Shown here: positions 50,693 to 61,445 of the stretch, piece by piece | Layout: each line of letters opens with the position of its first letter | How positions within the stretch are numbered: the stretch's first letter is position 1 | DNA from: Streptomyces sp. NRRL B-1347 | GTDB taxonomy: Bacteria; Actinomycetota; Actinomycetes; Streptomycetales; Streptomycetaceae | Direction of reading: 5' to 3' | NCBI RefSeq assembly: GCF_000720325.1 | Contig: NZ_JOJM01000001.1 | Span: forward strand, 248,001 to 312,000 | Length of the DNA: 64,000 bases | The notes under the pieces: model-generated | The model's input: only the letters and a program-made list of their open reading frames with translations | Database searches by the model: none | Told to the model about the DNA's origin: nothing | Program-made: the position numbers and the translations under genes

Positions 50693-50748
50693 TGTCAACC
50701 ACCCCGTGTCAACCACCCCGTGTCAACTGCCGCGTGTCAACTGCCGCG
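50693..50748. repeat. Four tandem 14-bp repeats, each containing TTGACA on the minus strand
   Basis: Two copies of TGTCAACCACCCCG are followed by two copies of TGTCAACTGCCGCG. On the minus strand every copy reads TTGACA, the -35 consensus, and the array lies 89-144 bp upstream of the ATPase start. It could be a promoter/operator array. The rest of the 242-bp gap shows no gene. Confidence 0.85.
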
Positions 50749-50846
50749 AAGGCCAAAGAAGTTACACCCCCCATACTTCCCTGGCCAGGGCTTTCGGGGC
50801 AGGGGATCGGGCATGTGCGGATCGGCTCCCGTCCCCACGCGTCCCC

Positions 50847-53800
50847 TCAGGACCGCGGCCTGAGCGTGAGTTCCACGCCCGCGGGCAGTTCCCCCGTCAC
50901 CTCGCCCGGATAGTCGAGCCGCACCCGGCGCAGCGCGCGAAGCCCCGCGAGGTGCACCAGGTCCACGGTGTCGAAGAGCGTCAGATGCAGCTCCTCAAGG
51001 CCGGGCAGGCGGCGGGCGATCCGCCGCAGCGACACCGAAGCGCCGGGGCGCGCCCGCACTTCGAGGCGCGTCAGCTGCGGAATGCGCGCGCCGGGCGGGA
51101 ACAGCATGATGCTCAGCTGCTCGTGCGACAGGCGCAGCGAGCGCAGGGCGGGAAGCCGGGCGAGCAGGGCGTCCCAGTCGTCGGGCCGCAGCCGGTCGCT
51201 CGCGTTGTGCAGGCGCAGCTCGCGCAGCTCGGTCAGGTCCGTGACGGCGGCCAGCTCCACGGCGTCCGGGGGCAGCGCGAGCAGCCGCAGCGCGCCGGGC
51301 CGCGGCAGGTCGCGCAGGCCCCGCCACGGCACGGCGGCCCCGAGCAGCAGCTCCTCCAGGCACGGGCAGGCCGAGAGCCGGGCGAGCGGCTCCAGCTGGG
51401 GCAGGTCGGCGAGGGTAAGCCGGCGAAGGCGCGGAAGGCGGGTGAGCGGCGCGGTGTCGCTGACGGCGCGGCAGCCGTGCAGCGCGAGCGTCTCCAGGGC
51501 CGGGAACGCGGCGAGGAAGTCGAGCCCGCTGAGCCGTAGATTGCCGCGCAGCCGCAGCTCGCGCAGGGTGCCGGGGGCGAGGGCGCCCAGGATGTCCTGC
51601 TCGCTGAAGTCGCCCTGCAAGGCCACGCGTTCGTATCCGGCGAGGGCGCTCAGTGCCTTCAGCTCGGCGGGCGAGCGCACCGTGACGGCCTCGCCCGCCC
51701 CGGCGGCGAGCAGCGGCCGCACGATCTCGTCGGCGTAGGCGTCGGTGTCGAAGCGGTCCCAGTGGGCGAGCAGTTGGGCGCGCACCGCGGACTGGGGCGT
51801 GGCCAGGAACTCGCGCAGGCGGGCGAGCGCCGCGTCGCCGCCGATGCGGCAGATGGCATGCACGGTCGTCACCTCGGCGTCGCCGGTCAGCGTGCCGGCG
51901 GCGGGCAGCAGGCCGAGCAGCAGCGTGCCGGTCTCGGCGAGGGCCCGCGCCTCGCGCATGCTGCGCGGCGGAAGGAGCTGCGCGGCCCGCTCCTCGACGG
52001 CGGCGCGGACGCCGGGGTCGAGCCGGGTGGCCTGGTCGAGCGAGGCGAGCGCGAGCAGGCGGAGCCGGGTGCGCACCCCGTCGTCCTCCTCGCGGTCGGC
52101 CCGGCCGGTCAGGCGCGTCAGGAGTTCGGCGCGCTCGTCGGGCCTGGCCTGGGCGACGGCCATCTGCAGGACGTCCTCCCAGGGGTCCAGGTGCGCGTGC
52201 GCGACGAGCGCCCCGATGTCGTGCTCCTCCAGGGCGGCCTTCGCGCCGAGGAAGTCCTGGAAGGTGCGGTGGATGAAGTCCACGGCGTCCGCGGCCGGTT
52301 CGCGAAGAAGGCCCGAGCGGTCCAGGAGCAGCCGCAGCACGTCCTCCGCGCTTCCGGCCCGGGCCAGCTGCGGCACCGAGGGGCGCAGCCTGTCCACCAG
52401 GTCGACGGCCGTCTGCCGCTCAAGCCAGGTCCGCTCGTTGCGGATCAGCCAGTACGCGAACCGCTTCAGCGGCTCCGTCGCGGACTTCTCGTCCAGCTTC
52501 GGGGGGAGCCTGCCGTACAGGTCGCGCTCGCGGTCGCGGCGCTCCAGGAGCATCGAGAGCGCCGCCTCGTACAGCGCGACCCGCCCTTGCGGCAGGAAGC
52601 CCCTGCGCTCGCGGTGCAGCGCGCAGATCAGCGCGCACAGCAGCGGGTTGGTGGCGAGGTGGCTCAGCTCCGGGCTGGCGCGCACCGACCGCAGCAGGGT
52701 CGCGGCCAGCTCCTCGTCCGCGCCCGCCGCCTCGTGCCAGCGCCGCACGAACCGCCGTACGTCACCGGGCCGCATCGGCGTGAGCGTGAACTCGCGGAAC
52801 CCCTCGCGGCCCAGCCAGTCCCGGGGCAGCGCCGACGGCCGGGTGGTGACGAGCCACAGGTTGCCGGGGAAGGCCGCGTGCAGCCTGGCGAGCCAGGCCC
52901 GCGCGCGGGGGCGCTCCGCCTCCGGGATCTCGTCCACCCCGTCGATCAGGAGCACGCCGCGCCCGGCCTGGAGGACCCGCACCGCCCAGCCGGCGGGCTC
53001 GGTGCCCGTCAGGGGGCAGCCGATCCAGCGCAGGAAGCCGTCCGGCAGGGGCAGTTCGGCGTCCTCGCGGGCGAGCGTGCGCAGCGGGAGCACGAACGGC
53101 ACCCGGCCGAGGAGCTGCGGCAGGTGCCCCGGCACCGCGTCCTGCTGGGCGGTGGTGAGGGCCAGCCACTGCACCAGGGTCGTCTTGCCGGTGCCCGCGA
53201 CGCCGCGCAGCAGGACCCGGTCGTGCCCGGCGAGCGCCGCCTCGACCGGGCCCGTGGTGCGCTCGGAGTCGGGGTCGGGGTCGACGCCGCCCCCGTCCCC
53301 TTCCCCGTCGGAGTAGCCGTTGCCGGAGCCGGGCACCGGCTCGGCCGGGTCGCGCGCGGGCACCGCCTCCAGGCTCAGATAGGCGGTCTCCAGGGGCCAG
53401 GCCTGGCTCTGCGCGTCGTGCAGGTCCACGCCGTGGATGGTCAGGGTGGAGTGCTGGCCGATCACGTAGTGCGCGTAGCGCCGCTCGAAGTCGGTGTCCT
53501 CGGCGGTGGTGGCGGGCAGCCGCTCCAGGAGCAGGCGCAGCTGCTCCTTCTGCTCGCTCAGGGCGCGGCGCAGCTCGACCTGGGTGCGGGCCTCGAAGCC
53601 GGGGCGCTTGCTGAACTGGTGGACCAGGTGCAGACAGGCGGTGACGAGCAGCCGGTCGTGCAGCCGCGCGGCGTCGGCGCTGAGCAGGGCCCGGGTCTCC
53701 GGGGCGCTGGCCCGCACCAGGGCGTCGGCGAGCTTCTGCGGGCCGAGGTCGAAGGCCTGGACGTCGTCCATGTCGAGGTCGCCGAGCGCGCGCAGGGTGT

Positions 53801-54083
53801 GGCCGAGGGCGTAGCCCACGGCGTTCTGCTCGTCGGGGGCGATCGGCGGGTCGTGCGGTCCCGCCGCGCGGACCGCGCGGCGCACCAGCTCCCGCGCCAG
53901 CTGGTAGAGGTCGGCCTCGCTGAGGGTGCGGCGGTCGCCGGTGAAGGAGAGCAGCCGGCCGAGCCGTACCGGCCGCTCGCCGAACTCCGCGCCGGGGCCG
54001 CCCTTGGGCAGCAGGAGGCGCTTCACCAACGGCACGATGACCGATGCCGCGATCCGTAAGCCTGCTGTCGTGCCCGCGTCCAA
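50847..54083 (-). CDS. NACHT domain NTPase with leucine-rich repeats (bacterial NLR-like)
   Basis: A 1078-residue protein. About residues 1-220 form a helical N-terminal domain like the NNH effector domains of bacterial NACHT proteins (GLRIAASVIVPLVKRLLLPKG). The NACHT ATPase has Walker A LLRGVAGTGKTTLVQWLA (about 294), Walker B VLLIDGVDEIPEAERPRA (about 378), and then ATNPLLCALICALHRERRGFLPQGR. From about 830 there are irregular leucine-rich repeats (LRELRLRGNLRLSGLDFL, LRRLTLADLPQLEPLARL). TTG 54083 is chosen as start: GAGGGG precedes it and the NNH region begins there. Related bNACHT proteins defend against phages. Confidence 0.85.
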   Translation of the reverse strand: MDAGTTAGLRIAASVIVPLVKRLLLPKGGPGAEFGERPVRLGRLLSFTGDRRTLSEADLYQLARELVRRAVRAAGPHDPPIAPDEQNAVGYALGHTLRALGDLDMDDVQAFDLGPQKLADALVRASAPETRALLSADAARLHDRLLVTACLHLVHQFSKRPGFEARTQVELRRALSEQKEQLRLLLERLPATTAEDTDFERRYAHYVIGQHSTLTIHGVDLHDAQSQAWPLETAYLSLEAVPARDPAEPVPGSGNGYSDGEGDGGGVDPDPDSERTTGPVEAALAGHDRVLLRGVAGTGKTTLVQWLALTTAQQDAVPGHLPQLLGRVPFVLPLRTLAREDAELPLPDGFLRWIGCPLTGTEPAGWAVRVLQAGRGVLLIDGVDEIPEAERPRARAWLARLHAAFPGNLWLVTTRPSALPRDWLGREGFREFTLTPMRPGDVRRFVRRWHEAAGADEELAATLLRSVRASPELSHLATNPLLCALICALHRERRGFLPQGRVALYEAALSMLLERRDRERDLYGRLPPKLDEKSATEPLKRFAYWLIRNERTWLERQTAVDLVDRLRPSVPQLARAGSAEDVLRLLLDRSGLLREPAADAVDFIHRTFQDFLGAKAALEEHDIGALVAHAHLDPWEDVLQMAVAQARPDERAELLTRLTGRADREEDDGVRTRLRLLALASLDQATRLDPGVRAAVEERAAQLLPPRSMREARALAETGTLLLGLLPAAGTLTGDAEVTTVHAICRIGGDAALARLREFLATPQSAVRAQLLAHWDRFDTDAYADEIVRPLLAAGAGEAVTVRSPAELKALSALAGYERVALQGDFSEQDILGALAPGTLRELRLRGNLRLSGLDFLAAFPALETLALHGCRAVSDTAPLTRLPRLRRLTLADLPQLEPLARLSACPCLEELLLGAAVPWRGLRDLPRPGALRLLALPPDAVELAAVTDLTELRELRLHNASDRLRPDDWDALLARLPALRSLRLSHEQLSIMLFPPGARIPQLTRLEVRARPGASVSLRRIARRLPGLEELHLTLFDTVDLVHLAGLRALRRVRLDYPGEVTGELPAGVELTLRPRS

Positions 54084-54118
54084 GCCGGCCCCCTCTGCGG
54101 TCGCGCTTCTGGGTCCCG

Positions 54119-54162
54119 GCCCACTGTCCCGGCCGGGCCAGCCCACTATCCCGGCCGGGCTA
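54119..54162. repeat. Two 22-bp direct repeats in the NACHT/metallophosphoesterase divergent region
   Basis: GCCCACTGTCCCGGCCGGGC plus CA is followed directly by GCCCACTATCCCGGCCGGGC plus TA. Each contains the palindrome CCCGGCCGGG. The array lies in the 113-bp divergent promoter region, so it may be an operator for one or both genes. Confidence 0.75.
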
Positions 54163-54196
54163 GGGGAGATCCAGCCCCTTCGGATAGCCTCACTTG

Positions 54197-55066
54197 GTGA
54201 CGACATCTGCATCACCGCGGAGGGCACCGAGGCTGTTCGCCATCAGTGACCTGCACGTGGCGTATCCCGAGAACAGGAAGTTCGTCGACGAGCTCTGGCC
54301 GGAACACGAGGGCGACTGGCTGATAGTCGCCGGTGACGTCGCGGAGATGGCGGCCGACATCGAGTGGTCCCTGCGCACCCTCGCCGAGCGCTTCGACACC
54401 GTGATCTGGTCGCCGGGCAACCACGAGCTGTGGACGCCCCGGGACGACCCCAACCAGCTGCGCGGCGAGCCCCGCTACCGCCACCTGGTCGAGCTCTGCC
54501 GCCAGTTGGGCGTGCTCACGCCGGAGGACCCCTTCCCGGTGTGGCGCGGCGAGGGCGGCCCGGTGACCCTCGCACCGCTCTTCCTCCTCTACGACTACAC
54601 GTTCCGGCCCGAGGGCACGTACGCGAAGAGCGACGCGCTGGAGTACGCGTACGAGACCGGGGTCGTCTGCACGGACGAGGTGCTGCTGCACCCGGACCCG
54701 TACCCGAGCCGCGAGGACTGGTGCCGGGCCCGGGTCGCGGTCAGCAAGGAGCGGCTCGACGCGATCGACCCCTCCCTGCCGACGGTCCTGATCAACCACT
54801 GGCCGGTCGTGCGCGAGCCCACCCGGATCCTGCGCTACCCCGAGTTCGCCCTGTGGTGCGGCACGGAGGCCACCGCCGACTGGCCGGTGCGCTACCGCGC
54901 CGCGGCCGTGGTCTACGGCCATCTGCACGTGCCCCGCACCACCTGGCACGACGGGATCCGGCACGAGGAGGTGTCGGTGGGCTATCCGCGCGAGTGGAAG
55001 CGCGACTGGCACCCGTCGCCGCGGCTGCGGCAGATCCTGCCCGCGCCCGCCCGGTCCGCGCGGTGA
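54197..55066 (+). CDS. Metallophosphoesterase
   Basis: A 289-residue calcineurin-like phosphoesterase. All metal motifs are visible: FAISDLHVAYPENRKF (DxH), VAGDVAEMA (GDxx), WSPGNHELW (GNHE), INHWPVV and VVYGHLHVPRTTWHDG (GHxH). This family is common in Streptomyces next to phosphopantetheinyl transferase genes, which are absent here. GTG 54197 is the likely start (TTG 54194 also possible); there is no ribosome site, but TAGCCT lies 7 nt upstream, which would suit a leaderless mRNA. Confidence 0.88.
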   Translation: MTTSASPRRAPRLFAISDLHVAYPENRKFVDELWPEHEGDWLIVAGDVAEMAADIEWSLRTLAERFDTVIWSPGNHELWTPRDDPNQLRGEPRYRHLVELCRQLGVLTPEDPFPVWRGEGGPVTLAPLFLLYDYTFRPEGTYAKSDALEYAYETGVVCTDEVLLHPDPYPSREDWCRARVAVSKERLDAIDPSLPTVLINHWPVVREPTRILRYPEFALWCGTEATADWPVRYRAAAVVYGHLHVPRTTWHDGIRHEEVSVGYPREWKRDWHPSPRLRQILPAPARSAR

Positions 55067-55088
55067 CGGCCGGCTCCGGCCGCGCCGC

Positions 55089-55724
55089 TCAGGAGCCGAC
55101 GCGGATCAGCTCCTTCTCGTAGGCGAAGATCACCGCGTGCACGCGGTTGCGCAGGCCCAGCTTCTCCATGATCCGCTGGATGTGGAACTTCACCGTGCTC
55201 TCGCTGAGCGTCAGTTCCCGGGAGATCTCCGCGTTGCTGAAGCCGCGCGCGACCAGCTTGAAGACCTCGGTCTCCCGGTCGGTGAGGCGGCGCAGCGGCG
55301 CGGCCCCCGCGCCCGGTGCCCGCGCGGGCACGCCCGCGGGGCGGCCCGCCGCCGTGGCGCGCACGGCGGCGGCCAGCTCGCCCGAGCCGCTCGCGCTGGA
55401 CAGCAGGCCGCGCACGCCGACCCGCAGCACCTGCCCGGCCGCGGCGTCCACGTTGTCGAGCAGCACCAGGACGTTCGCGGGCCGCGGCGGGGCGGGCCGG
55501 GACAGGGCGCACACGCAGGCGAGCGCCTCCGCCGCGCCGGTGTGCGAGTTGACCACCACGACGTCCGGCCGCAGCTCGCGGAAGCGGGCCGCGGCGCCCG
55601 TGCCGTCCTCGGCGACGGCGACGACCCGGAGGTCGGGACAGCCGTCGAGGATGGTGCGGAGTCCGGTCAGTGAGATGGGATGCGAATCGACCAGGAGGAT
55701 CCTGGTACACGCCAAGCCTGACAT
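55089..55724 (-). CDS. LuxR-family regulator with degenerate receiver domain
   Basis: A 211-residue NarL/LuxR-type protein. The receiver-like N-terminal half (ILLVDSHPISLTGLRTIL) has a single acidic residue (D13) instead of the usual pair, and the position of the phospho-acceptor Asp holds Asn (PDVVVVNSH, about N59). The C-terminal HTH is normal: LTDRETEVFKLVARGFSNAEI and ESTVKFHIQRIMEKLGLRNR. No histidine kinase is adjacent. Start ATG 55724. It is probably phosphorylation-independent and may respond to a ligand. Confidence 0.85.
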   Translation of the reverse strand: MSGLACTRILLVDSHPISLTGLRTILDGCPDLRVVAVAEDGTGAAARFRELRPDVVVVNSHTGAAEALACVCALSRPAPPRPANVLVLLDNVDAAAGQVLRVGVRGLLSSASGSGELAAAVRATAAGRPAGVPARAPGAGAAPLRRLTDRETEVFKLVARGFSNAEISRELTLSESTVKFHIQRIMEKLGLRNRVHAVIFAYEKELIRVGS

Positions 55725-55943
55725 CAATTCCCCCGGTTGCTTGGAGCGTTCGGCTCGTTCCGCGTCCGGGAGCTGTTCCCCGACGGCGCGGAACAGTTCT
55801 CCAGAATAGAGCGGGCCGCGCCGGTCGTTCCGCGCCCGCTGTCACACCTTCGCCACACACCCGTACGCGTCCCCGCACACCCGTCCGGGGTACCGTGCGG
55901 GCGAACGACGCGGCCCGCTGCCACCGGAGGGGACGACCTCGCC

Positions 55944-56702
55944 ATGCACGCAAGCGCTCGCTTCACCGACCGGGTGGCCGTCGTCACCGGGGCCGCCTCC
56001 GGCATCGGGGCCGCCACCGCCGCGCGCCTGGCGGGCGAGGGCGCGGCCGTGGTCGTCGCCGACGTCGCCGCCGAGCGCGGCGCGGCCGTCGCCGAGGGCA
56101 TCAGGGCCGCGGGCGGACGGGCCGAGTCCGTCCGCGCGGACGTGGCCGACGCCGCGGACTGGGAGCGCGTCCTCGCCGCCGCCCACCGCTTCGGCCCGGT
56201 CGGCGTCCTCGTCAGCAACGCCTACGCCTCCGAGGTCGCCCCCGTCCACGAGATGACCCGGGCGTCCTTCGAGCACCAGCTCGCCGTGAACGTCACCGGC
56301 GCCTTCCTGGGCGTCAAGGCGGCCCTGCCCGATCTGCGCGCGCACCGCGGCGCGGTCGTCGTCACCTCGTCCGTGCACGCCACGCACGGCATCCCCGGCC
56401 ACCCCGGATACGCGGCGAGCAAGGGCGCCCTGGTGTCCCTGTGCGGCCAGCTCGCCGTCGAGTACGGGCCCGAGGTGCGGGTCAACGCCGTGCTTCCGGG
56501 GCCGATCCTGACCCCCGCCTGGGGCCGGATGGACGCGGCGGACCGGGAGCGGAGCGTCGTGGGCACCGCCGCCCGCCGGTTCGGCACCCCCGACGAGGTG
56601 GCGGCGGCCATCGCGTTCCTCGCCGCGGACGAGGCCTCCTACGTCACCGGGACGAGCCTGGTGGTGGACGGCGGCTGGAGCGTGGTGAAGGACTCGGCCT
56701 AG
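55944..56702 (+). CDS. SDR family oxidoreductase
   Basis: A 252-residue short-chain dehydrogenase with the cofactor motif VTGAASGIGAATA, catalytic YAASKGAL (Tyr/Lys) preceded by VVTSSVHATHG (Ser), and the C-terminal VTGTSLVVDGGWSVVKD typical of classical FabG-like SDRs. ATG 55944 has GGAGGGG upstream. The NNAG motif is modified to SNAY. Substrate unknown. Its stop lies 110 bp before the cytochrome b gene. Confidence 0.9.
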   Translation: MHASARFTDRVAVVTGAASGIGAATAARLAGEGAAVVVADVAAERGAAVAEGIRAAGGRAESVRADVADAADWERVLAAAHRFGPVGVLVSNAYASEVAPVHEMTRASFEHQLAVNVTGAFLGVKAALPDLRAHRGAVVVTSSVHATHGIPGHPGYAASKGALVSLCGQLAVEYGPEVRVNAVLPGPILTPAWGRMDAADRERSVVGTAARRFGTPDEVAAAIAFLAADEASYVTGTSLVVDGGWSVVKDSA

Positions 56703-56812
56703 CCCGTTCGCGGAGCGGCGACCGGGGAGTGCGCCAACTCCCGTGTCGGTACGCACTGTTGGCCCCGCACGGGCCCGCGCCTACCCTGGGAGGCGCCCGA
56801 GGGGGGAGCCGC

Positions 56813-58456
56813 ATGAGCGAACGCACCCAGGACCACGGTCAGGACGGACGCCCCACCCCGCCCGCCAAGGGCGAGCGCATCGCCGACTGGGCCGACGGCC
56901 GCCTCGGCGTCCACACCCTCGGCAAGTCGCAGCTGCGCAAGGTCTTCCCGGACCACTGGTCCTTCATGTTCGGCGAGATCTGCCTCTACAGCTTTCTGAT
57001 CCTGATCCTCACCGGCATCTGGCTGACCCTGTTCTTCGAGCCGAGCGGCATGGAGGTCGAGTACAACGGCACGTACGAACCGCTGAAGGGCGTCCTGGTC
57101 ACGCGCGCCTACGAGTCGACCGTCGACATCAGCATGGAGGTGCGCGGCGGCCTGCTCATCCGGCAGATCCACCACTGGGCGGCGCTCGTGTTCGTCGCGG
57201 GCATGCTGGTGCACATGATGCGGGTGTTCTTCACCGGCGCCTTCCGCAAGCCGCGCGAGCTCAACTGGCTGTTCGGCTGGACCCTGCTGATGCTCGGCCT
57301 GATCACCGGCCTGACCGGCTACTCGCTCCCCGACGACCTGCTGTCCGGCACCGGCGTGCGGTTCGCGCAGGGCGCCATCCTGTCGATCCCCGTCGTGGGG
57401 ACCTACCTCTCCTTCTTCCTGTTCGGCGGGGAGTTCCCGGGCCACGACATCATTCCGCGCCTGTTCGCGGTGCACGTGCTGCTGCTGCCGGGAATCATGC
57501 TGGGCCTGATCGTGGCCCATCTGATCCTGGTCTTCTACCACAAGCACACCCAGTTCGCGGGCCCCGGCCGCAGCGAGCGGAACGTCATCGGGGCGCCCTT
57601 CTTCCCCGTCTACGTCGCCAAGGCGGGCGGCTTCTTCTTCCTCGTCTTCGGCGTCCTCGCGATCATGGGTGCGGTCGCCACCATCAACCCCGTGTGGGCG
57701 CTCGGCCCCTACCGGCCCGACCTGGTCGGCACCGGCGCCCAGCCCGACTGGTACCTCGGCTTCTCCGAGGGCCTGATCCGGGTGATGCCCAGCTGGGAGA
57801 TCAACGCCTGGGGCCACACCCTCGAACTGGGCGTCTTCATCCCGTTCGCGCTGTTCCCACTGATCATGACGGTGATCGCGGCGTACCCGTTCGTGGAGGC
57901 CTGGGTCACCAAGGACCGCCGCGAGCACCACATCGCCGACCGGCCGCGCAACGCCCCCGCGCGCACCTCGTTCGGCGTGGCCTGGCTCTCCCTGTACGGC
58001 GTGCTCATGGTCGGCGGCGGCAACGACATCTGGGCGACGCACTTCCACCTGTCCATCAACGCCATCACGTGGTTCGTGCGGATCGCGTTCTTCGCGGTGC
58101 CGCCGCTCGCCTACGTCGTCACGTACCGGATCTGTCTGGGACTCCAGCGGCGCGACCGCGCCAAGGTCCTGCACGGCCGGGAGAGCGGCATCATCAAGCG
58201 CCTCCCGCACGGCGAGTACGTGGAGGTCCATCAGCCGCTCAGCCAGGCCGAGCGGTACACGCTCACCGCGCACGAGCAGCCCGTACCGTACGAGGTCGAG
58301 CCGCTCGTCGACGCGAACGGCGTGGTCCGCAAGGTCCCCCGCGCCGAGCGCCTGCGGGCCCGGCTCTCGCGCGCCATGTACGGCCCCGGCGCCCAGGTGC
58401 CGAAGCCGACGGCGGAGGAGTACCGGCAGGTCCACAGCGGGGACGGGCACCACTGA
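56813..58456 (+). CDS. qcrB: Cytochrome b, QcrB-like, stand-alone paralogue
   Basis: A 547-residue actinobacterial menaquinol-cytochrome c reductase cytochrome b subunit. Haem ligand pairs are visible in HHWAALVFVAGMLVHMMR and FAVHVLLLPGIMLGLIVAHL. The quinol-oxidation motif is PDWYLGF (PEWY in others). Eight or more membrane helices and a long C-terminal cytoplasmic tail (EVHQPLSQAERYTLTAHEQ) fit the family. ATG 56813 has GGGGGGAG upstream. QcrA and QcrC are absent, so this is not the main qcrCAB operon; it may be an alternative subunit. Confidence 0.92.
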   Translation: MSERTQDHGQDGRPTPPAKGERIADWADGRLGVHTLGKSQLRKVFPDHWSFMFGEICLYSFLILILTGIWLTLFFEPSGMEVEYNGTYEPLKGVLVTRAYESTVDISMEVRGGLLIRQIHHWAALVFVAGMLVHMMRVFFTGAFRKPRELNWLFGWTLLMLGLITGLTGYSLPDDLLSGTGVRFAQGAILSIPVVGTYLSFFLFGGEFPGHDIIPRLFAVHVLLLPGIMLGLIVAHLILVFYHKHTQFAGPGRSERNVIGAPFFPVYVAKAGGFFFLVFGVLAIMGAVATINPVWALGPYRPDLVGTGAQPDWYLGFSEGLIRVMPSWEINAWGHTLELGVFIPFALFPLIMTVIAAYPFVEAWVTKDRREHHIADRPRNAPARTSFGVAWLSLYGVLMVGGGNDIWATHFHLSINAITWFVRIAFFAVPPLAYVVTYRICLGLQRRDRAKVLHGRESGIIKRLPHGEYVEVHQPLSQAERYTLTAHEQPVPYEVEPLVDANGVVRKVPRAERLRARLSRAMYGPGAQVPKPTAEEYRQVHSGDGHH

Positions 58457-58469
58457 GGGCGGCGCCCGG

Positions 58470-60716
<2,247 letters not shown>

Positions 60717-60881
60717 TCAGACAGGGGGCGTACGGCAGCCAGGCACTACCCCCGGTGCGCCGCGCGAAGCGGCGCGGGGCCCGCGGTCACACCATCGCGT
60801 GATACGCCGATGCGAAAGTGTGGTGCGCGCCAAACGCCCGTGCGAGCCGCCGTGCGCCGGAGCGAACCGTGAGGAGACCGC

Positions 60882-61379
60882 ATGACCAGGGAAGTCCGCC
60901 ACCCCCTGCCGCTGTACCGGCAGGTCGTGCCGCCCGAGTGGATCGACTACAACGGGCACCTGAGCGAGGGCTACTACTCCGTCGCGTTCGGCTTCGCCAC
61001 CGACGGCTTGATGGAGGCGACGGGGCTGCACGCCGACTACCGCGCCGCCACGGGCGGCACCCTCTACACCGTCGAGGCCCACGTGCGGTTCCTGCGCGAG
61101 GTCGCCGAGGGCGCCCACCTGGCGATCCGCAGCCGCGTCCTCGGCTCCTTCGCGCGCAGGCTGCACTTCGCCCACGAGATGTACGTCGTCGAGGGGCCGG
61201 GCGCCGAACCCGCGCCGGACGCCGAGCCCGTCGCGACCACCGAACTGCTCGCGCTGCACGTGGACCGGAAGCAGGGCCGCTCGGTGCCGTTCCCCGAGCC
61301 CGTGCGGGAGCGGCACGCGGGCCTCGTCGAGGCGGCGCCGCCCTGGGCGGGCAGGGCGGTCGGCGCGCCGCCCCGCTGA
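60882..61379 (+). CDS. Hotdog-fold thioesterase (4HBT-like)
   Basis: A 165-residue single-domain hotdog protein. The segment VVPPEWIDYNGHLSEGYYSVAFGFATDGLM carries the active-site Asp/Asn-Gly-His pattern of acyl-CoA thioesterases, and TLYTVEAHVRFLREVAEG is the following strand. The sequence is like the thioesterases linked to carnitine/betaine breakdown, but no carnitine genes are nearby. ATG 60882 has GAGGAG upstream. Substrate unknown. Confidence 0.85.
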   Translation: MTREVRHPLPLYRQVVPPEWIDYNGHLSEGYYSVAFGFATDGLMEATGLHADYRAATGGTLYTVEAHVRFLREVAEGAHLAIRSRVLGSFARRLHFAHEMYVVEGPGAEPAPDAEPVATTELLALHVDRKQGRSVPFPEPVRERHAGLVEAAPPWAGRAVGAPPR

Positions 61380-61445
61380 AGTGGTAGGAGTTCAGGGGAA
61401 CGTCCCCGGTGGGGCAGGGCGAGCAGAGGGCAAGGTGGCGCAGAC

